NCBI GenBank assembly: GCA_023446735.1
Contig: JAEXPQ010000026.1
Span: 1 to 5,221 of the forward strand
Source: Verrucomicrobiota bacterium
GTDB taxonomy: Bacteria; Verrucomicrobiota; Verrucomicrobiia; Opitutales; Opitutaceae
Reading direction: 5' to 3'
Length of the DNA stretch: 5,221 nucleotides
The translations under genes were made by a program, and so were the position numbers. Below are positions 1 through 5,221 of the stretch, piece after piece. Position 1 is the first letter of the stretch. Each line of letters opens with the position of its first letter. The notes under the pieces were generated by a model. The model saw only the letters and a program-made list of their open reading frames with translations. It was not told the DNA's origin and searched no databases.

Positions 1-15
1 AGAACCGCCCCTACC
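1..15 (-). repeat. Repeat fragment at the left edge (GGTAGGGGCGGTTCT)
   Basis: The minus strand reads GGTAGGGGCGGTTCT. This matches the start of the right-edge repeat (GGTAGGGCGGTTTCT) apart from one extra G and one missing T. It lies in the non-coding sequence downstream of uxaC and is cut by the window edge, so membership in the same family rests on about 13 bases. Confidence 0.35.
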
Positions 16-29
16 TCCGGACCGGCGGC

Positions 30-49
30 GGCCGCGCCGCGGCGCGGCC
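30..49 (-). terminator. GC-rich perfect palindrome downstream of uxaC, possible transcription end
   Basis: A perfect 20-base palindrome that can fold as an 8-bp stem with a CGCG loop lies 18 bases past the uxaC TAA. A second small hairpin, CTTC-TCG-GAAG at 50-60, sits between it and the stop codon. No T-run follows in the direction of transcription, so a classical intrinsic terminator is not shown. It could be an RNA-stabilising 3' hairpin or part of the neighbouring repeat. Confidence 0.35.
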
Positions 50-67
50 CTTCTCGGAAGTGCAGGG

Positions 68-1492
68 TTACGTCTTCGCGGCGTAGGCGGGGTCGAGGTC
101 GAGGCGGAAGTACTCGCGGGCGTTGGCGAAGCAGATGTTGCGTACCATGCTGCCGACGAGTTCGCGGTCGTTCGGGAGCTCGCCCTTCTCCATCTCGGTG
201 CCGAGGAGGTTGCAGAGCACGCGGCGGAAATACTCGTGGCGCGCGTAGCTGAGGAAACTGCGCGAATCGGTGAGCATGCCGACGAAACGGCCGAGCAGGC
301 CGAGGTTCGAGAGCGCGCCGAGCTGCCACTCCATGGCCTCCTTCTGGTCGAGGAACCACCAGCCGCTGCCGTACTGGATCTTGCCGGGCACGGTGCCGTC
401 CTGGAAGTTGCCGATCATCGTCGCGAAGGCGTAGTTGTCGGCCGGGTTCAGGTTGTAGAGGACGGTGCGCGGGAGCTCGTTCGACGAGTCGAGGGTGTTG
501 AGGTAGCGCGAGAGGGCGACGGTCTGTGGGAAGTCGCCGATGGAGTCGAAGCCGGTGTCGGGCCCTAGGGCGGTGAGCAGCCGGGTGTTGTTGTTGCGCA
601 GAGCGCCGAGGTGGAGCTGCTTGGTCCAGCCGCGCTTGGCGTCCCAGCGGCCGAACTCGAGCATCATGAACGAGGCGAACTGGGCGAACTCCGCCTTCGT
701 CGCGGCTTTTCCGGAACGGGCGGCGTCGAAGATCGCCTTGGCCTCGGCGGCGGTGCAGGGCTCGGCGAAACACTGCTCCATGCCGTGGTCGGAGACGCGG
801 GCGCCGACGGCGTGGAAGTCGGCGTGGCGCCGGTCGAGGGCGGCGAGGAAGTTGTCGAAGCTGTTGACCGGCGTCTTGGCGGCGGTGGCGAGCTTCTCGA
901 GCCAGGCGTTGAAGGCCGCGGGCTGGTCGACGATCATCGACTTGTCGGGTCGGAAGGTCGGATACACGCGGGTCTTGATGCCGAGCTGGTTGATCTGCGC
1001 GTGCTGCTCGAGCGAGTCGGCCGGGTCGTCGGTGGTGCAGATGACGGCGACCTTGTTGGCGGCGAGGATGTCGTGCACGCGCATCGTCGCGAGGCGCTCG
1101 TTGGCGACGGACCAGATGCGGTCGGCGTTGGCTGGGTTGATCAGGCAGTCGAGGCCGAAGTAGCGGGTGAGCTCAAGGTGCGACCAGTGGTAGAGCGGGT
1201 TGCGGAGGGTGTGCGGCACGGCGGCGCACCAGGCGTCGAACTTTTCGCGCGGGGTGGCGTTGCCGGTGGCGAAGCGCTCGGGCACGCCGTTGGAACGCAT
1301 GGCACGCCACTTGTAGTGGTCGCCGCCGAGCCAGATCTCGGCGAGGTCGGCGAAGCGGTGGTTCTCGAGGATGAGCTTCTGCGGCAGGTGGCAGTGGTAG
1401 TCGTAGATCGGCTCGTCCTTCGCGAACGAATGGTAGAGGTCGCGGGCGGCCTCCGTGTGGAGCAGGAAGTTGTCGTGGATGAACGGTTTCAT
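68..1492 (-). CDS. uxaC: Uronate (glucuronate/galacturonate) isomerase UxaC
   Basis: This cytoplasmic enzyme interconverts D-galacturonate with D-tagaturonate and D-glucuronate with D-fructuronate (EC 5.3.1.12), the first step of hexuronate catabolism. The 474-residue protein is close to the family's usual length of about 470 and reads co-linearly with E. coli UxaC as I remember it. Visible hallmarks are the amidohydrolase-type metal motif HCH (residues 33-35), WLGGDHYKWRAMRSNGV (54-70), TTDDP (153-157), RPDK (181-184), SDHG (234-237), HLGALRNNN (294-302), GFDSIGD (314-320), GSGWWF (375-380) and GMLTDSRSFLSYARHEYFRR (405-424). No expected motif is missing. The start is ATG at 1492-1490, which overlaps the TGA of the upstream epimerase gene as ATGA. 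The reading frame continues open far upstream, but family similarity begins at this Met (MKPFIHDNFLL). No clear Shine-Dalgarno precedes it, so translation is probably coupled to the upstream gene. It is the last gene of the operon in view. Confidence 0.97.
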   Translation of the reverse strand: MKPFIHDNFLLHTEAARDLYHSFAKDEPIYDYHCHLPQKLILENHRFADLAEIWLGGDHYKWRAMRSNGVPERFATGNATPREKFDAWCAAVPHTLRNPLYHWSHLELTRYFGLDCLINPANADRIWSVANERLATMRVHDILAANKVAVICTTDDPADSLEQHAQINQLGIKTRVYPTFRPDKSMIVDQPAAFNAWLEKLATAAKTPVNSFDNFLAALDRRHADFHAVGARVSDHGMEQCFAEPCTAAEAKAIFDAARSGKAATKAEFAQFASFMMLEFGRWDAKRGWTKQLHLGALRNNNTRLLTALGPDTGFDSIGDFPQTVALSRYLNTLDSSNELPRTVLYNLNPADNYAFATMIGNFQDGTVPGKIQYGSGWWFLDQKEAMEWQLGALSNLGLLGRFVGMLTDSRSFLSYARHEYFRRVLCNLLGTEMEKGELPNDRELVGSMVRNICFANAREYFRLDLDPAYAAKT

Positions 1493-3336
1493 CGGGCGAT
1501 GTCGTTGAGAAGTTCGTCGTAGCTGGTGAAGGCGGCGAGCTTGGCGCGGGCCGCGGCGCAGCGTTCGGCGGGCACGAGTCTGGTGTTCTCGGCGAGGAAG
1601 ACGAGATAGCTCGCGATGCCCTTGGCGAAGAGCAGGCGCGCCTCGGCGCTGATCGCGTAGAAGCGCGCGCGCTGGGCGTAGCCGGCGGGCGTGTGGTCGC
1701 CGAGGGCGGCCTTCTCGGCGCGGCCGCCGCCGGCGAGCACGTAGAGGAAGTTGTACTCGAAGACGAACATGTGGTTCGGGCTGACCGGGAGCGCCTCGAG
1801 GGCGGCGCGGGTCGCGGCGGCGCCGGCGAAGACCTCGGTGGGTTTGCCGCAGGCGGCGAGCGCGGTGGTGATGAAGCTGCGCGCCATCTTCTGCTCGGTG
1901 GCGTCGGTGCTGAAGGCGCCGAGGAGCGCGAGCTCGAGGGTGAAGCGGTACCAGTCCTTCCACAACGCCTGGTCGGCCGGGTTCTTCGAGGCGGCGACGG
2001 CGAGGCTCATCTCGTAGGTGTAGCGGCCGCTGGTCTTGATCTCCAGGCGGCTGCCGGTGACCTCGCCCATGATCTGGTAGTTCTCGGCGGATTTGCCGGA
2101 GCCGGAGTGGAAGCCGATGCTGACGCCGAACTTCTCGCACACGGCCCACTGCTTGGCGATGAGGGCGCGCAGGGCGGTGTTGTCCGGATACGGCATGTTC
2201 TTCTGGAAGCCGAAGGCCGGGGCAACGAAGTTGACCGGCATGCCGAGGGCCTCGCAGAAGGCGAGCATCACGGCGGTGGTCTCCGGCGTGGTGAGGCCGG
2301 GCAGCTCGTCGATGGAGAGCTCGCGCAGGTACTTCCGGCCGACCGCGGTGGTGAACGCCTTGGCGCGGGCGGCGGCGTACTTCTCGTCGCGCACCTTCAT
2401 CTTCTGCAGCGAGGGCCAGACGGTGCCGACGAGCTTGGCGAACGCGGCCTCGTCGAGCGAGAGGCCGGCGGCGGCGACGCGGGCGCGGACCTTCGCGAGG
2501 AGATCGGCGGGGACGTCGGCCGTGGAGGCCGGCTGGTTGAGCGCGAGCTCGGGCGAGAGGTCGAAGGTGATGTAGCTGGCGAGCAGGCAACCGCGGACGA
2601 GGGCATCCTCGCGGATGTCGAACTTGCCGCCGATGGGTTGGTGGTCGGCGTTGAAGCTCCAGGCGATGCGGCGGCGGTGGAAGCCGGTCTTGAGCTTGGA
2701 GAGGACGGAGCCGTGGCTCATGCCCTCGACGCTCTGGCCCTGGTGGCCTTCGGGGACGTTGGCGCCGATGAAGGGGAACGGAACGGTATCCAGTTTTCCG
2801 GCGAGCATGGCGTCGACATCGTAGACGAGCTCGCGCGGGATGGAGTTCTGGTTGGCGGTGACGCCGATCTCGAGGGCGCTCATGGCCCACTCGACGGCGG
2901 GCCAGTGGAGGGTGGTGAAGCGCGCGCCGACGCCGAGGGTGCTGCGGCCGAGCTGCTCGGTGGCGGTGGGGAAGATGGTGGACTCGGTGTCGTGCTCCTG
3001 GATGAGGTTCTTGAGGGCGAGGAGGTTCTCCCACGAGGCCGGGAAGATGGTGCGGCCGGGCTTCACGAGCACGCCGTCGCTGAGGACGGAGGTGGCGTCG
3101 GCGATCTTCGATTCGAGGCGCCAGGCGCAGTCGCCGGTGGCCTTGTCCTCGACGAGGGTCCAGCGGCCGGCGGCGGTCTCGAAGCCGGATTTGTCGTGGA
3201 AGAGCAGGCCGGCGGCGGCGGAATCGAAGAACTTCTGCTGGAGGGAGGGCCAATCGAGGCAGAAGTCGGGGCTGACGCAGGGGTTTTGCGCGATACGGAG
3301 GTTGTTCGCGAGGAGGAAGGCGTTGATGGGTTTCAT
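1489..3336 (-). CDS. uxaE: Tagaturonate/fructuronate epimerase, UxaE family
   Basis: The family epimerises D-tagaturonate to D-fructuronate (EC 5.1.2.7), letting galacturonate enter the glucuronate branch without UxaB/UxaA. The product is 615 residues and cytoplasmic, with no signal peptide or membrane segment seen. Compared from memory with the Thermotoga enzyme, these blocks occur in the same order: NADH (residues 229-232; DADH there), TFDLS (257-261; TIDPS), SIDE (341-344; SVDE), FHSGSGK (409-415; LHSGSDK) and KTSGRYTYE (434-442; KTAGTSYLE). The Asp, Glu and His residues in them are likely metal or catalytic ligands. The protein is longer than the roughly 480 residues I recall for that enzyme, and most of the excess lies in the N-terminal 130 residues. 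The start is ATG at 3336-3334, the first Met before conserved-looking sequence; extending the frame upstream gives an Arg/Pro-rich antisense-like translation. It lies 59 bp after the SDR gene and overlaps uxaC by 4 bases. Position between a uronate isomerase and a mannonate-type SDR supports the assignment. Confidence 0.82.
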   Translation of the reverse strand: MKPINAFLLANNLRIAQNPCVSPDFCLDWPSLQQKFFDSAAAGLLFHDKSGFETAAGRWTLVEDKATGDCAWRLESKIADATSVLSDGVLVKPGRTIFPASWENLLALKNLIQEHDTESTIFPTATEQLGRSTLGVGARFTTLHWPAVEWAMSALEIGVTANQNSIPRELVYDVDAMLAGKLDTVPFPFIGANVPEGHQGQSVEGMSHGSVLSKLKTGFHRRRIAWSFNADHQPIGGKFDIREDALVRGCLLASYITFDLSPELALNQPASTADVPADLLAKVRARVAAAGLSLDEAAFAKLVGTVWPSLQKMKVRDEKYAAARAKAFTTAVGRKYLRELSIDELPGLTTPETTAVMLAFCEALGMPVNFVAPAFGFQKNMPYPDNTALRALIAKQWAVCEKFGVSIGFHSGSGKSAENYQIMGEVTGSRLEIKTSGRYTYEMSLAVAASKNPADQALWKDWYRFTLELALLGAFSTDATEQKMARSFITTALAACGKPTEVFAGAAATRAALEALPVSPNHMFVFEYNFLYVLAGGGRAEKAALGDHTPAGYAQRARFYAISAEARLLFAKGIASYLVFLAENTRLVPAERCAAARAKLAAFTSYDELLNDIAR

Positions 3337-3341
3337 GGATG

Positions 3342-3359
3342 CGGTAACCGGGGCCGGTT
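3342..3359. promoter_or_regulatory. Overlapping small inverted repeats in the SDR-uxaE spacer
   Basis: The 59-bp spacer contains CGGT-A-ACCG (3342-3350) overlapping AACCGG-GG-CCGGTT (3346-3359), beginning 5 bases upstream of the uxaE start. It could be an operator or a hairpin affecting uxaE translation. In GC-rich DNA, repeats of 4-6 bp also arise by chance. No Shine-Dalgarno-like purine run is visible in the same spacer. Confidence 0.25.
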
Positions 3360-3395
3360 GACTGTCGAGAGTGGACGGGTGAGAGGCGGCGGGGT

Positions 3396-4184
3396 TCAGA
3401 TGGTCATCGCGTGGTAGCCGCCGTCGACGATGAGCTCTTCGCCGGTGATGAAGGAGCCGGCGGCGTCGCTGGCGAGCAGGAGGGTGGCGCCGATGAGCTC
3501 GCGGGCCTCGCCGAAGCGCTTCATCGGGGTGTGGCCCATGATGCTGGTGACTCGGTCGGGGGTGAGGACCTTGCGGTTCTGCTCGGCCGGGAAGAAGCCG
3601 GGGACGAGGACGTTGACGCGGACCTTGTGCGGCGCCCACTCGCGGGCGAGGTTGAGGGAGAGGTTGTGCACGGCGCCCTTGGTCGCGGAGTAGGTGAAGA
3701 CTCGCGACAGCGGGACGACGCCGGACATGGAGCCGAGGTTGATGATCGAGCCGCCCTGGCCGCGGTCGACGAGGTACTTGCCGAAGACCTGGCAGCCGAG
3801 GAAGACGCCCTTGAGGTTGACGCGCACGATGCGGTCGAACTCGTCCTCGGCGATGTCGAAGAACGGCGTGGCGGAGTTCACGCCCGCGCCGTTGATCACG
3901 ATGTCGATACGGCCGGAGCGCTGGAGGACGGCGTCGCGCAGCGCCTCGAGCTCGGCCTTGCTGGTGGCCTCGGCGGCGTGGAACCAGGCCTTGCCGCCGG
4001 CGGCGGCGATCTTGTCGAGGCGGGCCTGGGCCTTCTCGACGTTGCGGCCGACGAGGACAACTTCGGCGCCGGCGCCAGCGCGGCCTTCGGGCATGGCGCC
4101 GCAGAGTTCGCCCGTGCCGCCGATGACGACGGCGACGCGACCGGTGAGACCAAAGACGGAGGAGAGGTAGGATTCGGGGTTCAT
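3396..4184 (-). CDS. SDR-family oxidoreductase, probable fructuronate reductase (D-mannonate oxidoreductase type)
   Basis: This 262-residue classical short-chain dehydrogenase probably reduces D-fructuronate to D-mannonate (EC 1.1.1.57), downstream of the epimerase. Rossmann motif GGTGELCG is at residues 22-29, NGAG at 98-101, structural Asn123, catalytic Ser152, Tyr165 and Lys169 (YSATK), PG at 195-196, and the C-terminal ITGEELIVDGG at 246-256. The segment PGFFPAEQNRKVL (195-207), followed by GHTPMKRFG, resembles the PGFF..QNRKLL block I recall from Bacillus UxuB/YjmF-type mannonate oxidoreductases. The protein lacks about 15 residues those have after NGAG. GRN (46-48) after strand 2 leaves NAD versus NADP undecided. 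ATG at 4184-4182 is chosen because the first Rossmann strand follows about 15 residues later; a start at 4280 would add an unlikely extension overlapping the esterase. No clear Shine-Dalgarno is visible. Alternatives are KduD-like 2-dehydro-3-deoxygluconate 5-dehydrogenase or another sugar-acid SDR. The SDR fold is certain; the substrate is inferred from context and the PGFF block. Confidence 0.75.
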   Translation of the reverse strand: MNPESYLSSVFGLTGRVAVVIGGTGELCGAMPEGRAGAGAEVVLVGRNVEKAQARLDKIAAAGGKAWFHAAEATSKAELEALRDAVLQRSGRIDIVINGAGVNSATPFFDIAEDEFDRIVRVNLKGVFLGCQVFGKYLVDRGQGGSIINLGSMSGVVPLSRVFTYSATKGAVHNLSLNLAREWAPHKVRVNVLVPGFFPAEQNRKVLTPDRVTSIMGHTPMKRFGEARELIGATLLLASDAAGSFITGEELIVDGGYHAMTI

Positions 4185-4198
4185 AAGAATGGGATGGG

Positions 4199-5221
4199 TT
4201 AGGGGCGGACAGTCCCGGAGGGAGGCGACAACTCGCGACGGAGGAAGGCGACCGTGGAGGCGACGACATCGTTGAACCACGGCTGGAGAAGCCAGAAGGT
4301 GTGCGGGGTGTCGGGTACGACGATGATTTCGGCGCGCAGGCCGAGCGCGCGGAGCTTGGCGGCCATCTCGGAGCGGCCGGGCAGGATCGGGTTGGTGACC
4401 GTGCTGTTGATGAAACAGGTGGGCGCGCTGGCCGGACCGACATGCGTGAGCGGCGAGGCCTGACGCCAGAACTCGGCACGTTCGGTGAACGAGCCGCCCA
4501 GGAAACGCGAGGGCGCGCTGGGTTTGCCGTTCTGTTGCGAGACCAGAGCTTCGGCGGTGAAGTCGGCGAGGCCGTCGATATCGACGACGGCTTGGACGGT
4601 ACTGGAGAGGGCCGGGGCGTCCCCGCCGAGCCGCGGCTCACCGGGACGGTTCGCCCTACCGTCGGACAGCGGACCTTCGAGGGCGGCGACGCCGTTGGTG
4701 GCGCCGAGCAGGGCGGCGAGATGGCCGCCGGCGGAACCGCCGACAGCACCGATGCGGGCCGGATCGATGCCGTGCTCATGCGCGTGGGCGCGGAGCCAAC
4801 GCACGGCGGCCTTCAGGTCGTGGAGCGCGGCGGGGAAGCGGCCGGCTTCGCCAAGTCGGTAGGAAACGGTTACGGCGACGAAGCCCGCGGCGGCGAGGCG
4901 CCGGGCGAAGGGGCGCTCCATCGTGCGATCACCCGAGTCCCAGCCGCCGCCGTGGATGACGAGCACGGCGGGGTGCGGGCCACCGGTGACGGGGCGATAG
5001 AGATCGAGGGCGAGCGGGGCGCCGGCGGGTGAGGCGTAGACGAGGTTCTCGGTGGCGAGCACACCGGCGGGCAGTTCGTCGGGCGGGAGCGCGGCGGCGG
5101 GATGGGTTCTCTGCGCCTGGGCGAGGGCAGACTCGCGGGTGAAATCGGCGGCGGAGAGCGGAAGCGCGGCGGCGAGGGCGAGGAATACGCTCGCCGTCGG
5201 TAGGGCGGTTTCTCCGAAACC
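4199..5221 (-). CDS. Secreted alpha/beta-hydrolase esterase, probable pectin/polysaccharide acetylesterase (5' partial)
   Basis: This is an alpha/beta-hydrolase with a likely role in removing acetyl or similar groups from plant cell-wall polysaccharide. The 340 visible residues run off the right edge without a start codon. Visible residues 7-25 (LPTASVFLALAAALPLSAA) form a signal-peptide-like hydrophobic stretch with likely cleavage near Ala25, so the enzyme is probably exported. The oxyanion motif HGGGW is at 90-94, the nucleophile elbow GGSAGG has Ser163, and the catalytic His is probably His307 in PDTPHTFW. The usual HGxxD acid motif is replaced by FINSTVTNPILPGRSEM (270-286). I recall FINSS..RF.AGR.EM and PDTPH.FWL..PWF from Bacteroidetes-type pectin-associated esterases. 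A GTG at 5062-5060 could be called as start, but the frame upstream is open and reads as a signal peptide, so it is probably internal Val54. Residues about 187-204 are encoded by a palindromic repeat. It is first in the visible operon, 14 bp before the SDR gene. Exact substrate is not determined. Confidence 0.85.
   Translation of the reverse strand, partial: GFGETALPTASVFLALAAALPLSAADFTRESALAQAQRTHPAAALPPDELPAGVLATENLVYASPAGAPLALDLYRPVTGGPHPAVLVIHGGGWDSGDRTMERPFARRLAAAGFVAVTVSYRLGEAGRFPAALHDLKAAVRWLRAHAHEHGIDPARIGAVGGSAGGHLAALLGATNGVAALEGPLSDGRANRPGEPRLGGDAPALSSTVQAVVDIDGLADFTAEALVSQQNGKPSAPSRFLGGSFTERAEFWRQASPLTHVGPASAPTCFINSTVTNPILPGRSEMAAKLRALGLRAEIIVVPDTPHTFWLLQPWFNDVVASTVAFLRRELSPPSGTVRP
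4611..4661 (-). repeat. Intragenic palindromic repeat encoding an extra peptide in the esterase
   Basis: Read on the minus strand, the segment begins CGGTAGGGCG and forms an imperfect hairpin. The central 12 bases at 4628-4639 (GAGCCGCGGCTC) are a perfect palindrome, and the outer arms CGTCCC (4618-4623) and GGGACG (4643-4648) are exact complements, separated from the centre by 4 and 3 bases. The sequence keeps the esterase frame open and encodes roughly DGRANRPGEPRLGGDAPA (visible residues 187-204), a Gly/Pro/Arg-rich stretch between ATNGVAALEG and the hydrophobic strand VQAVVDIDG. The first ten bases recur in inverted orientation at 5198-5207, and a near match sits at 1-15. Boundaries are approximate. 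Confidence 0.55.
5145..5203 (-). other. Predicted signal-peptide coding segment of the esterase
   Basis: Translated in the esterase frame, this stretch reads LPTASVFLALAAALPLSAAD, a run rich in Ala, Leu and Val with small residues before a polar, charged mature region (DFTRES). This fits a Sec signal peptide h-region and c-region. The positively charged n-region would lie upstream, beyond the window. No ATG, GTG or TTG occurs in frame between the edge and the GTG at 5062. Confidence 0.6.
5198..5221 (+). repeat. Palindromic repeat fragment at the right edge
   Basis: The segment starts CGGTAGGGCG, identical to ten bases of the intragenic element (4652-4661, opposite strand), and continues into a perfect 6-bp inverted repeat GGTTTC-TCC-GAAACC at 5207-5221. 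The window ends here, so the far side of the element is not visible. On the minus strand it reads in frame with the esterase N-terminus (visible residues 1-8). Confidence 0.45.

Noticed and set aside
1493..3253. Upstream extension of the uxaC frame to a 1061-residue protein
   Set aside because: The added part is Arg/Pro-rich and lies out of frame across uxaE. UxaC similarity starts exactly at the Met at 1492, so this is not a fusion.
1693..3417. 574-codon open frame on the plus strand opposite uxaE
   Set aside because: It is antisense to a well-supported gene. Its Gly/Glu/Val/Leu-rich product shows no domain, and high GC makes stops rare on the antisense strand.
3411..4202. Plus-strand open frame opposite the SDR gene
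   Set aside because: It is the antisense shadow of a gene with complete SDR motifs, and its product is acidic, Gly-rich and without recognisable features.
4185..4280. Longer SDR start at 4280
   Set aside because: It would add 32 residues overlapping the esterase C-terminus. The ordinary SDR N-terminus begins at the ATG at 4184.
3337..4779. Upstream extension of the uxaE frame across the SDR and esterase genes
   Set aside because: The translation there is low-complexity Ser/Pro/Arg, overlaps two good genes in another frame, and does not fit the family.
4301..5032. Plus-strand open frame opposite the esterase
   Set aside because: It is antisense to the hydrolase with intact HGGGW, GGSAGG and PDTPH motifs, and no independent support was seen.
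1..5221. tRNA, rRNA, CRISPR array or transposase gene
   Set aside because: No cloverleaf-like segment, regularly spaced repeats or transposase motifs were seen, and nearly all sequence is explained by the four genes.

Overview
The window is GC-rich bacterial DNA carrying four genes, all on the minus strand and tightly packed. In transcription order (high to low coordinates) they are a secreted alpha/beta-hydrolase esterase (cut by the right edge), a short-chain dehydrogenase of the mannonate-oxidoreductase type, a tagaturonate/fructuronate epimerase (UxaE family) and uronate isomerase (UxaC). Gaps are 14 bp, 59 bp and a 4-base ATGA overlap, so they look like one operon. Its promoter and first codons lie to the right of the window.

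Together the genes describe galacturonate or pectin use. An exported esterase of the kind that removes acyl groups from plant polysaccharide comes first. UxaC then turns D-galacturonate into D-tagaturonate (and D-glucuronate into D-fructuronate). UxaE epimerises tagaturonate to fructuronate, and the SDR probably reduces fructuronate to D-mannonate. This is the UxaE route, which replaces the classic UxaB/UxaA (tagaturonate reductase/altronate dehydratase) branch by joining the glucuronate branch. Mannonate dehydratase, KDG kinase and aldolase are not in the window.

Layout: 1-67 is non-coding, with a strong GC palindrome and a repeat fragment at the edge; 68-1492 uxaC; 1489-3336 uxaE; 3337-3395 a spacer with small inverted repeats; 3396-4184 SDR; 4185-4198 a spacer; 4199-5221 esterase (5' partial).

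The least expected feature is a set of three short sequences sharing the core GGTAGGG(G)CG: one at the left edge, one at the right edge, and one forming an imperfect palindrome inside the esterase reading frame, where it encodes an extra peptide without breaking the frame. They look like copies of a dispersed palindromic repeat family.

The organism is uncertain. High GC, a plant-polysaccharide operon with UxaE, weak Shine-Dalgarno signals and GTAGGGCG-type palindromes would fit Verrucomicrobiota (Opitutaceae-like). This is inference without database support.
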